Assembly (NCBI RefSeq): GCF_000189635.1
Contig: NW_002476319.1
Span: 434,001-498,000, forward strand
Length of the DNA stretch: 64,000 nt
From: Tetrahymena thermophila SB210
Taxonomy: Eukaryota > Ciliophora > Oligohymenophorea > Hymenostomatida > Tetrahymenidae
Reading direction: 5' to 3'
Below the pieces are notes generated by a model that was not told where the DNA came from, made no database searches, and was given only the letters and a program-made list of their open reading frames with translations. Numbering within the stretch: the first letter of the stretch is position 1; each line of letters starts with the position of its first letter. Positions 24,895 to 40,067 of this stretch are shown here, piece by piece. The position numbers and the translations under genes were made by a program.

Positions 24895-27310
24895 GAAGTA
24901 AATACAATACTTTAGTACTTAAAACAATCTTAATTTACTTCGCATCAAAATTATACAAGTAGATCTAACAGTTCAGATTAATCAGAAACTTACTAATAAA
25001 AATTCATTCATCTTTATCCTTAATTCTAATCTAATTGAGGATTTAAAAGAGGATAGCAACATGGTAGTTGCTTGATAAAATAAATCTTTATGAATATTAT
25101 ACAAAAATAATATAAAATATTGCATAAGCGAATTTTCTTAACTTATTAGTAGAATTATTTTTTATAAATTCAATTTTTATTCATTTTAAAAAATCTTTTT
25201 TGATTAAAAAATAGAGTTAATAGGAAATAGATATATATTATGAAAGAAAATAAATATTATTTTAAAAAATAAATGAAAATTTAAAAAAATTTAAAAATGG
25301 TTTTGATATATGTCTCAAACCTAATAGAAAAAAAATAAAAAATATTTCATCAAAATTTAATTGTTTGAAATAGAAATCTAAATTTTTTCATAAACAAATA
25401 ATCTTGAATTAAATTTTATATATTTATATATATAAATTGAATGAAAAAAATAATGATTTACATTAAATGTTTGATATAAAATTTTAGATTTCTTTCAAAA
25501 AGCTAAATCACTCATTAAATATTTTTTTTTGCCTTTTCATGTACAAAGCTTATTTTACTGTTTTTAAATTTTCTATTAATTTATAAAAAGATATTCTACT
25601 AAAATATATTTCCTACTCTCTAAATTATAATTTAAAAATGTGACTAAATATTATCATTCTTTACTTTTTTTAAGCAAAAAAAAAAATATAAAGATTTAAA
25701 AACAAGATTAGAAATGAAAATAAGTTTGCCAAATTGAGGATAAAGCTGATTAAATTAACATATTATGAAAAATGAAAAAAATTAGGTAAAATTGAATTAT
25801 TTTTTAATAAAATCTTTCTATTTTATAGTATTTCAGTTTGATACACAATTTATAAATTCCTAAAAATAAAATATAAAATAAAAAAGGTATAATTCATAAT
25901 AATTGTTAAATTTATTTTGCTAATCTTTTTACTTATTTTATTTTTCAATTTATGCTGAATCAATTTTGAAAAATATGACTAATTATTTATTATTTTCTAT
26001 ATTAAATAGTACTCTAATTTAAGAAATATTTCTTCATCTTTTATTTGTAAATAGAATTAAATATATTTTTAACATAAAAAACGTTGATAAAAGAAAAATC
26101 CTGAAAAACAAGTTGAATTCAGGTGAATATTTTTAAATTTAGAAAAGAAGAAGAAAAAAATTAATTAATATTCTATAACACTATAACGCTTAACAGAAAA
26201 GTTAAGCATGAATATTACTAACTATTTAAATTAATTAGGAGTTATTTTTAGAAATAAAATTTTTAAATTTATTTAAATTTTATAAAGAAATAAGAAAATA
26301 AGAAGTTTTATTAAAAATAGTAGGTTTAATAATTTAAAAATATATAAATGCTCATATAGGATAGTACATAAAGTTAATGAATTAAATACTAATGAAATAA
26401 AAATATCTATTTCAAATATATTTTTTGAATTTTTTGAATTAAATTATTGATAGCTTGAAAAATGATATCTCAAAATATCTTATAAGTTATTAAAAATAAA
26501 ATAAAAATATCTAAAAATAAATATGAAAAATGACATTATTTTAAATATAAAAAATATTATTATTTAAAATATAAAAAAAGAAAATTAAGTTTATTTATTT
26601 ATTAAAAATAAAATAAATAATGTTGATTTATAAAAAATAAATAAAGATGAAATAAATATATTACTTTTTATAAAAGGATCAAGATAAAATTTGATTTATA
26701 ATAAATAATTTAAGATTTTTATTTATGAAAAATGTCAATAGAATATTAGATATTAAACTGATTACTTCAAAGCGTTTAAAAGTAAATAGATATTTATTTA
26801 TTTCTTTCTTTCTAATACTTTTATTATTTCTAATTTGAAGATTTTCTAACAACTGTTCAAGCAATAAATAGTTTTTCACTTGAATTTTATCAACTTGAAT
26901 TAACAGAACAAAATTTATTATCTGTTGATTAATTTTTTTACTGAATTAATTTTGAAAAGCTTTTGAAAATAACATAAATTTTATGTTTTTTTAAAAGTTA
27001 ATGAATAAACTAACTTACATAATTAAAGTAAATTAAATCAAGTTTGAAATATAATCAAATGCCTATTAAATTCTAATTTATGAATAAAATTTATTTTTAA
27101 TAATAGAATAATTATTGGCTTATTATTATTGGTAATGTTTTAGCTATCATTTTATTAAAAATATAGGTGAAATTAAAAGTGTTCAAATAATTATTAAAGA
27201 TTTCTTTCAAAATTTTTTGCTGATTGATGACAATGACGTGAATAAGAGCTAGTATTAATAGAATCAAATAAAAATGAGATTATTCATCTATTATAAACTT
27301 GTGTAAAAAT

Positions 27311-27385
27311 TAATTGCCTGACCATCCTTTTGTTGTTTGGTATAGATATGCTTGCTTCCTTTACATGCGGAATGGTGAGGGTAAT
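27311..27385. other. Imperfect inverted repeat, possible structured RNA or regulatory hairpin
   Basis: ATTGCCTGACCATCC near 27313-27327 pairs with GGAATGGTGAGGGTAAT near 27369-27385, giving a stem of about 14 pairs with two bulges and one mismatch around a ~41-base loop. It is markedly richer in G+C than the surrounding A/T desert and lies about 175 bases upstream of the choline kinase ATG. No known RNA family was recognised. Confidence 0.35.
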
Positions 27386-27477
27386 TTCTTTAGATAATCA
27401 ATTAAATTAAAAAAAATTAAAATTAATTAAAATAACAAAAAAATAGCTTTAATTAAAGTCAAGTTTTTGTAATAAAA

Positions 27478-27497
27478 AAACAAACAAACAAACAAAT
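27478..27497. repeat. (CAAA)n microsatellite in the 5' leader region
   Basis: Five CAAA units about 60 bases upstream of the choline/ethanolamine kinase ATG, probably in the untranslated leader. Confidence 0.8.
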
Positions 27498-27558
27498 AGT
27501 TCTAACACTAATAAAAGAAACACTTAAAATAGTACTTTACTAAACAGATTGAATTAAA

Positions 27559-28746
27559 ATGGATTTGGATACTTTGATTGAATATAAGGAAATTTTGGTT
27601 GATAACTTGCCTGAATGGAAGGATACAACTGATTTACGTTATATCGAATTGAAAAAGCTTACTGGTTTGACAAATGCTACTTATCGCGCAAAAAACAATG
27701 ACCCTAACTTGACCACTTCCAATAAAATCGCAGTTATTCGTATTTTTGGTACTGTCGAGGGTTTGGTTGATAAGGCTAAAGAGCACACTATCTTCAATGA
27801 ATTGGGAAAGAATGGTGCTGGTCCTAAGTGTCTTGCTTACGGAGGTTCATGGCGTATTGAGGAATATATTGATCAAGGTGTTCACCCTGATTTAACCACT
27901 ATGCGCAGTAAAACTTACAGACGCTTAATAGCCAAGTATTTATCTTAATTCCATAAAATCTAACTTTCTAACATCCCTCGTGAAGAACCTTCTATTAAGA
28001 AATACTTGGATACTAGAACTGAGTCTTTCAAACCTTTCTTTGATAAAATGAAATAGGGAGAACTCTTCAGTTCAGAAGAGAAGGAAAAGCTTAAGGAATT
28101 TGAAGAAATCGTTAGTGAAAAGGAAGTTGAATTCTTATATTCTATCCTTCCTAAATCTGAGACTAGACTTTGTCACAATGATTTGAACAACTTAAATATT
28201 TTCTACAATGTTAACACCTCATCTGGAAATCGTCTCAAATTCATTGACTTTGAATATTGCTCATACAATTATTGCGCTTATGATATTGCTAACTATATGA
28301 ACGAATCTCATTTCAATTACAATTTCCCTGAAGATCCTTATTATGACATTGTAAAAGAAAACATATTCAAAATTGACGATATTAATGATTTCGTTGAACA
28401 TTATATTGCTGCCAAGCACATCGAAGATGAGACAATCTTATCTCAATTCGAAGATGAAATAGCAGCTGCAGCTAATGACGAATCTGCTGCTCGCAGAATC
28501 CCTCTTAAATATGCTTTAAAATATATGAGCCAAGAGTCTTTTGTTGAGCTCTGCAACTAGCTTGTTTATGAAGTCTTATGCTGCTAAATTCTCTCCAACT
28601 GGTATTGGGTTGTCTGGTCAGTTATTACCGCAAAGGCTCCTGGTATGCTTTTTAATCATATTCACTATGGTGCTGCCAGACATTAAATTTTCAAGGATCT
28701 TAAGACTTAACTTTCTGAATTCACTTAGAAATAAGCTAGCATCTGA
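27559..28746 (+). CDS. Choline/ethanolamine kinase
   Basis: An intronless frame of 395 residues, ATG at 27559 and TGA at 28744-28746. It phosphorylates choline or ethanolamine, the first step of the Kennedy route to phosphatidylcholine/ethanolamine. Seen: KKLTGLTNATYRA (nucleotide loop, ~31-43), AVIRIFG, the Brenner motif LCHNDLNNLNIF with catalytic Asp208, the metal-binding KFIDFEYCSYN (Asp230) followed by YDIANYMNE, and the C-terminal NWYWVVWSVI aromatic helix of the family. TAG encodes Gln at 28558-28560, so a standard-code reader would stop there and lose the last 62 residues. Codons are more C/G-ending than in neighbouring genes (CTC, CCT, GCC, AAG), suggesting high expression. Choline versus ethanolamine preference cannot be told. 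Confidence 0.93.
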
Positions 28747-30345
28747 AAAAAAAAGAATGAAGAAAAAACAAAGCACATGAAAGTAAAGCAAATCAAAAGA
28801 AGAACCTAACAAATGTAAAAATATAAAGATGCAAATTTCATAAAAAAACAAAAAACATTTGAAAGAGCTAAATGAAAAAAATTAACAAAATAACTAAAAT
28901 AAATAAATAAATATAAAATAATAATGACTAAAAACACTAAAATAAATTTTACTTATCAAATTAACAAAATTCCATTAAAAAATTTCAATTATAATTGTAA
29001 ATTCTATATAAAATTACATGCGAATCTATTTTGTATAAACTTTAATTCATTTATAAAAATTAAATAAATCGAATATTTATAATTTACATTTAAATTTATA
29101 TTTTTTTATCTACATTCTTAAATATCACGATGAAGAATGCTGTCTAGATTTATTTCTAAAATTCAAATTTGGCAAACTCAAATCTACTTTTTATCAAGAA
29201 TAAATTAGTTTTGGCCTAATGATGAATGAGAATGTAAAATAAATAAATAAAATTAAAATCCTTTCTTCTTACTATTTATTAAATAGATAAATACCTATTT
29301 TTCTGATGCGCACTTAGAAATTTTGAAGTATAATAATTAGATTTTGTATTAATCAAACAAGCATCAATTAAATAAAGTATTTGATAAATCCCTTTACATT
29401 AAGTAGAGTGAAAGTAATCAAAAGTGTTGTTTTACACCACAAAAAATCAAATCAATAATTTTCTCTATTTATTTCTTACCAAATTTACTTCGAAATGTAA
29501 AAAATAAATGAATGAAATTAAATGTAAAGATTTCTAAATTTACATAAAAATAAAAAAACGATTATAAAAAACATGCGCATTAACTTATAAATTATCCAGT
29601 TTTCTATTTTAAATTTAAATTTTGTTATAGACCCTTATTTTATTTTAGTATAGAGAATTTTAAATATAGTTTATTATTATTTTTTATATCTAAAGATAGA
29701 ATAAGCTTTTTTTCGTCATTACAATGACGCTATCAAAAAAGAAAATTAATTTTCTAAAAGAAATTTAATTAAAATCTTCCACATCACTTATGATATTCAA
29801 ATTTTTCTACACCGTTTCAGATACTTTCAAATAATTAAAATTTAAATTTATTTATTTATTTCAAAAATAATCAATAAATTATATCTACTTTTTCTTTCTC
29901 ATTAAATAAATATAGTACATTTTTTTAAAAAAATAGCTTTATTTTAAATAATCAAACTATGAAACATTCATTTTTCAAATAAAAGAAAATCACAATAAAA
30001 ACATAATGAAGATTATGCGATATTAATTATAGTTTGAATGTTAATTAATTATTTATTTTTTGTCTATTCTCGATATTAATTTAATTTGTTTTGTATTTTT
30101 ATTTATTTTATTAATTTATTATTTTTCATCATTTATTTTTAATTTATTTTATTTAATTTTTATAATTTTATTTATTTATTTTTAAATCAATTTATTTTAT
30201 TTTATTTTAATATTAATTTATATTTTTTATTTATTTATTTATTTTTTTAATTAATTTTATTTTTTTTATTAAATTTTGAAATATTTGCTAAAGACCTGTT
30301 AAAATTAAAAATCTAAAATGTTAAAATTAAATTAAAAAAATATTT
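28747..30345. other. Intergenic spacer with low-complexity T-rich tract
   Basis: A/T-rich. Noted: a short dyad CGTCATT/AATGACG at 29715-29730 flanked by T7 and A6 runs, and an almost pure TTTA/TTTTA tract at about 30048-30290. No gene is recognised. Confidence 0.6.
30048..30290. repeat. TTTA/TTTTA low-complexity tract
   Basis: About 240 bases built almost only from T-runs separated by single A or AA, with hardly any G or C. It borders the gene-like segment that starts near 30346. Confidence 0.7.
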
Positions 30346-32040
30346 TTCTCAATTTATGAGATGGGTTTAGGAGCTAACGATTGACTGGATTTGAGGATCT
30401 AGAAAACTAATTGAAGGTCTGAGTCCTAAAATTATCATATTTTAGCTCAATATTTCCATTCTATGAGGGTAGGAATGTACTTTATGAGAAAATCGCAAGA
30501 TTATAAGCCTCAAGGAGATTCCCGCTAAACACACTATTTTATTTAGATTTTGATGCATCTGATTAAAAACTTTTATGACGTTGGTATATTTACTTGATGC
30601 AAAATAATCATTAAGAATCTTCTTTTCAACGGCCTCTAAAATATGATATCTATTGATAAAAACTTATCAGTTTCACAAGTATTCTAGTCTTGATAACATA
30701 ACTATATTCTTATCTCATCTAGTTCTTTAAAATTTATTTATGCTCTAAAATTATTTTTGCTCATTTTGCTTGATGTTGATTTTTTTTCTGATTTGTGCTC
30801 TAATTTTTGTGTTTGTATTTTTTGTGCTATTTTCTATTTGCTCTTGAATTAAAAATATACTCCTAAAAATTGTAAAAAAAAATAATATAGTTAGCTATTT
30901 CTCATTTCCAGCATCATTAACACTCCATCTAAAAAGAAAGAGATAAAGTCCATTCAGTCAACCTTGTTGATTTGCAGTGAGCGTACTAGCTTCAGGAAAT
31001 TCTAAGTCTACTTTTAGCTTAGTTGTATATAATTCTGCTTTTTTCTTTGAAGTGATTAGGTATTAGGCTCTAATCTTTAATTGGGATGTATGCTTGCTAT
31101 TCAGCAGAGTCCAAGGATTATTCTTACAGAGAATATCTCGAAGTCTTTAAGTGTTTTAAATAAATTTAGTTAGCCAGATTTTAATTATCAATTAAGCTTT
31201 TATTTCATTAGATTAGATTCCTTTCATTAAAATCTAGTATTCAACAATAAGGTTAGTCAGAATCAGATTATATAAGATCAATAGCATGTATTAATAGAAA
31301 ATCGAGAAATGCAAAGCTTTCAATAAAAATCAATACACCTTCACATCAATTATTGATCAATATTAAAGATTTTCACACATTTGATTAGATTAACTCAGCT
31401 GGATTCTCAAGATTGGGAAATGTGTTAAGCTATCTACAAGACATTAAAAAGATAACCACATTTCATATATAAATCGAGAAATTATTATTTCTGATTCAAG
31501 TGGATTAAAAACTTGGGTTCGATGATGAAATCAATATTGTGATTTGCAATGCATCGTCCAATCTTGTTCTTCCTGAAAAAGTTATTTGAGAATCTAATCT
31601 AGCTTGCAAAAAACTAAAAAAATCTCTCAAACTGAATCACTCGATGTAGATCAGATTAAATCATTCTAAACAAATTTTCATTTCATATCAATACACTTTC
31701 TTTCACTTATATTCTCAAAACTTTCTACTTCTTTTTGTTTTCAGCTTTCATTTAACTACATAGTTTCTAATCTAATTACTTTAAAATATAGTAATTCTTC
31801 ATTTATTTCAAGGTCTAGCATGATAATATCTTTAAGTACAGTAAAATCTTTGTTTAATCTAGCAAAGAGCAAGCAAGCAAGCAATCAAATACTCAATAGG
31901 ACATCCCTTTCTCTAGCATCTTCAATTAAAAGCTTCTTTATATACTTCTTCACAAAAAAGTATAATAGAATTCCTTCTTCGTTCTGTTACTCAAATCTTG
32001 AGGCTTTCCTCAGGTGATAATTAGTTTTCACCCTCTCTTT
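30346..32040. pseudogene. Gene-like segment, probably decayed or unassigned
   Basis: Base composition jumps here to that of coding DNA, then drops again at both edges. Both strands hold long TGA-free stretches but none makes a full gene. On the plus strand about 31307-31589 reads like regular Leu/Ile-rich helical text (LLINIKDFHTFDQINSAG ... LQDIKKITTFHIQIEKLL). On the minus strand about 30349-30664 reads VEKKILNDYFASSKYTNVIK and onward. The single minus frame across the whole segment has about a dozen TGAs, which equals the chance rate. I cannot find starts, splice sites or a known domain. A decayed member of a Leu-rich or membrane family is the best guess. Confidence 0.35.
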
Positions 32041-32761
32041 CTTTTTTTAATTAATTTTTCTGTTAGAATTAATAATAAGAAAAATCTTGTTTCTCAATTA
32101 ATTCAATCAAATTTCAAAAAATTTAATTAAAACAAATCAGTTAATAACATAAATAGTCAAATAATTTGTGTCTTTCATAATAATACTTTGTTTTTATTTC
32201 ATTTTAATAAATAAATTTTTTTAAAACCACCAATACTTAAATATTAAAAATTAAGTGTAAAATCTTTAAAATCAATTTTAAATAAATTTGAATGTAGAAA
32301 ATAATAATTTTACTAACAAAATTAGAAACTAAAATTGATTTAAATATAACATTTTTTTTAATTGATGTTAAATATTTTTTAATACTATATTTTAAACATA
32401 AAATTAGATTATTTGCGATATTGACTGTGATAAAAATTAATATTATTTTTAATTTTTAATAATTAAAATAGATTTTAATGCAAAACAAATAATGAAGAAA
32501 GAGTTGGTAGTTTTAAAAAGGATATGAATAATTAATTTAAAAAATAAAAGATTGATATGAATGATAATTATTAATTAATCAGTTTTAAGATGGATGACTT
32601 AGATGAATAAAATGACAATAATATTCATTTATTTTTTTATTAATTAGTTAAATGATTAAAATACAGTGTCAATCTATAAAAATAAAAAAATAAATTTCAA
32701 AAAGAATAATCATAATTTGATAATAATATTAGTTAATAATAATAAAGAAAAAAAGATAAAT
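32041..32761. other. Promoter-side spacer of the adenylate kinase gene
   Basis: 720 bases of A/T-rich DNA with scattered ATGA/AATT words. No gene or RNA is recognised. It probably holds the adenylate kinase promoter. Confidence 0.6.
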
Positions 32762-36913
<4,152 letters not shown>

Positions 36914-37974
36914 TAAAACCATAAATAAATAAATAATAAAATAATAAATAGTAAAAATAAAAGTATGAATTAAAGATATGAAAGAAATTAACTTTATTGA
37001 ATTAAATTTATAAATTTAAGTTTAATTGTTTGTTTTATTGCTTTATTTTCCATATAAAATTGTATGACTCCTCAAAAATTTTTACTTCAAACTAATATGA
37101 TTTGACATAAATAGTATAATTATGACTGTATGAAAATCTCTTAAAATTGATATAATAGCAGTTTAATATACTCTTGTATAAATAAAATTTGTTCGTTGAC
37201 TACTTTAATTAAGACCAAGAAGTGTAAATAACTAATTTTTTATAATTTTAAAGTTCAGTTAAACATAATCTATATTTTACTATTCAAGTATTTATCATTC
37301 ACTTTTAAAAAAGAAATTTTTTATTAATTTAAAATATTATTTTTATCTTTTTAAGGATAAACGTATCTAATAAAAATAAATATGTTTGAAGTGAGAAGCA
37401 TAAATAATTTTTTATTAAGAATGAATGAAACAAACTAAAATATAATTGATGATTCTTTTAATTTATAGGTTCTCAAAAAAGTTATTCTAATTCATATATG
37501 AAATTTTGAATAATTAAAATTTTAAAAATGTTTAAATATTATTTTATTTATTGATAGCTATTGCTTTATTTTATAAGCAAATTCATCATAATTTGAAATG
37601 AAAACTTGGTCTTGTTTTAGAAAATAGTATTTAAATTATCTATTTTTTTTTAAAAGCAGTTTAATTTTGAAATAAATTTAACTAACTTAATATTTAATAA
37701 ATTAAATACATTCATAGTTTATAAAAAATATTTTAATATTAATTTAAACAATTTATTATCCTTTTAAGATAATTATTTTTGAATCATTTTCGAATATTAA
37801 AAATAAGAGTGTTGAATTGGATAATATAATTATAAAAATAAATTAAATAATTTTAATAGAAATTTTCTTTCAATTTTAAAAATTAATTCATTTTGTGTCT
37901 TAAGTCTTACTTTTATTTGTACATTTTTAAAATATAAAATTTTTTAAATAAACTTTTTTATTTTTTGTTAATAA
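36914..37974. other. Convergent intergenic spacer
   Basis: 1.06 kb of A/T-rich DNA between the 3' ends of the adenylate kinase and porphobilinogen deaminase genes. A 39-codon frame at 37381 is within chance. Nothing is assigned. Confidence 0.6.
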
Positions 37975-39485
37975 TCACTCTTCATTTTCTTTTTTATCAA
38001 TTTATGAACGTATTTTCTCTAATATTTCACCAGCTCCTGCTTATTTCATTTTTTCACTAAGCTTTAATCCCAAATCTTAATCAGAAATATGACCTTCTAT
38101 GACTATGTTTTTAAAAAAAATATTTTTAAACTTAGATTCATTAAATTAAACTAATTTATCTCTCTCTACCTTCTCTAATAGTTTTATCTGCTTCAAGACT
38201 CCAAACTTAACCAGTTAATCTTAAAGTCTAGTCTATAATTTCACTGTGAACTGCAATAGGTAATTTGCAACCCTAAAATTTTTTATTTTTATATAAAAAA
38301 TTGTCTTTTTAATTATACTAAAATTACTCCTTCAAGCTTATTTAAAAACTATCTCTCAGCATCAACTCTAATTCTAGGTTCTTTTTGATTTATATATGAC
38401 AACAATGCTATGGCTTCTTTATCATCTGCTCTACACTAAACTCCAAGAGCTCCTTAACCAGGAGCATATAAGAAATCTTCTTATTTCAAAAACTGTCCTA
38501 CTTTTTCTATCCATCCAAGTCTAAATACTCCTGCTTCAGCTAAAATAATTGCATCATATTATCCTTTATAATAAATAAATTAATATGATATAAAATGATT
38601 AAGCTACTTCTTTTATACATACCATTTTCTAATTTAGTTAAACGAGTGTTTAAATTTCCTCTAATATTTTCATACTTTAAGTGAGGGTATCTATTTTTTA
38701 AATTAGTAATTCTTCTAAGTGAGGAAGTACCTATTACGCTTCCTTCTGGCAAATCCTTCAATTCTTTTCCTTTATGCTTTTCATTAAAAATTACTACATC
38801 TCCTCTAGGCTTTCTTTATAGTTAAATAAAAAATGAAAATCAGTATAAATGGAAGGTAATTTTACAATGGTGGTACAGCTCCTATGAATAATCTCTCATC
38901 AATAATAGTAGGTAAGTCTTTTAAAGAGTGGACAGCGATATCTCCATTTTTATTTAATCTAAATATTTTTAATTGAAATAATAAATTCTAAAAAAACGCA
39001 TTTTTATTATGTAAATTTTTACAATTCTACTTCAACAATTTTAGTGAAAACTCCTACTCCTCCCATAACGTACAGAGGATCTTTTAAGTTTTAATCTCCT
39101 TTATTAGTAAATTATTTATTAGTAATATTTATTTTAAATTTTAATGTGCAATTTTTACCAGGAGCATTAGAAATTGGAACAACTTCAAAATTTTCCTTAG
39201 TCAAACCTAATTCCTTTACACCTACTAGCAAGTCAATTACCTAATAAATTTATTTTGATTTTTTTTTAATTTTTGAATAAAATTATTTCAATATATGATT
39301 CCTTTAAGAATTGAAAAATAATTAATTTTATTTGTTTAATGGAGTTAAAAAACAATGTTTAATATCTTGCTTACTTCATAAGTTTATGATAGCGCAAGCT
39401 AAGAACTACGAGATGCAATTTTAAATTTTCTATTCTTTAAAGAATCAATCAACTATTGATCTAAACTTTAATCCTTTAAATCCAT
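37975..39485 (-). CDS. HMBS: Porphobilinogen deaminase (hydroxymethylbilane synthase)
   Basis: Eight exons (39485-39375, 39240-39159, 39098-39023, 38958-38866, 38813-38623, 38563-38328, 38272-38170, 38102-37975) give 339 residues. The enzyme joins four porphobilinogens into hydroxymethylbilane, the third step of heme synthesis. Seen: [26 protein letters not shown] with catalytic Asp96; [38 protein letters not shown]; and the cofactor cysteine in LEGGCKLPIA (Cys265), which carries the dipyrromethane. The Gln codons in PGQGALGVQ are TAA and TAG, which fixes the genetic code of the window. No clear mitochondrial presequence is present, as for the cytosolic enzyme of other eukaryotes. The last intron (donor GTAGAG) was chosen because it best fits the family's C-terminus. 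Confidence 0.95.
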
Positions 39486-40067
39486 TTTTAACTGTTATAT
39501 GCTTATATTTATAAATGACTTATAGTTATTTCTCCTAAAATAGCTATCTATTTTTTGTAAAATCGTATCTTTTAAATTAAATAGTTTTCTAATGAATTTT
39601 ATAAACATATCACGGAATTTTGGATATGCAATTTTAATGCAGTTAATTAATTTCTTTACAATTTTTTACATCTGATAATGGCATTCCTTATAAATTCTAG
39701 AATAATTTTTAATGTCTTTAATATCAATACTAAATCATTTTTATTTGATTGATTGAAAAATAACACTTAAGCTTATTTGAACTTTATATATAACACTAAA
39801 AATAAATTTAAAATCATATCAATAAATAAATAAGATTTACAATTAAATAGTAATATTTATTTTTTAAAATAATACTTAAATTTACTATTACATACAAATA
39901 TAGATAGATTTTTGAATCTTAATCTTAATTAAATTAGATTCAGTAATAGTAATTTACTATTTTATAATAAAAAGAGATGTTTATTGTTTCTAACAAGCAG
40001 TGTTTTTAGAAATTAATAAATCAAAAAATTTTAAATCTAAATATTACTAAAAAAAATACTAAAAAAT
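39486..40067. other. Divergent promoter spacer
   Basis: 582 bases between the divergent starts of porphobilinogen deaminase and the carboxypeptidase, likely carrying both promoters. No element is recognised. Confidence 0.6.

Larger units (their letters stand above)
24831..27558. other. Long intergenic spacer upstream of the choline kinase gene
   Basis: 2.7 kb of A/T-rich DNA. Noted: an (ATT)n tract at 24871-24894, a somewhat richer patch at 24900-25080, an imperfect inverted repeat at 27311-27385, and a (CAAA)n tract at 27478-27497 just before the ATG. A short minus-strand frame at 26679-26879 lacks an ATG and is not accepted as a gene. Confidence 0.6.

Noticed and set aside
26679-26879. Minus-strand 66-residue frame rich in Leu/Ile/Lys/Asn.
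   Set aside because: It begins with GTG, not ATG, lies in very A/T-rich DNA and has no splice context or recognisable motif. With only TGA as stop this length is expected by chance.
30349-32040. A single minus-strand frame across 1.7 kb whose dozen TGAs sit where Trp would fit, suggesting TGA=Trp recoding.
   Set aside because: The TGA rate, about one per 46 codons, equals the chance rate for this base composition, TAA/TAG are also frequent, and the other strand is equally open. The pattern is not evidence of recoding.
37381-37497. Short plus-strand frame MFEVRSINNF... in the spacer.
   Set aside because: 39 codons is within chance expectation; no homology, splice or composition support.
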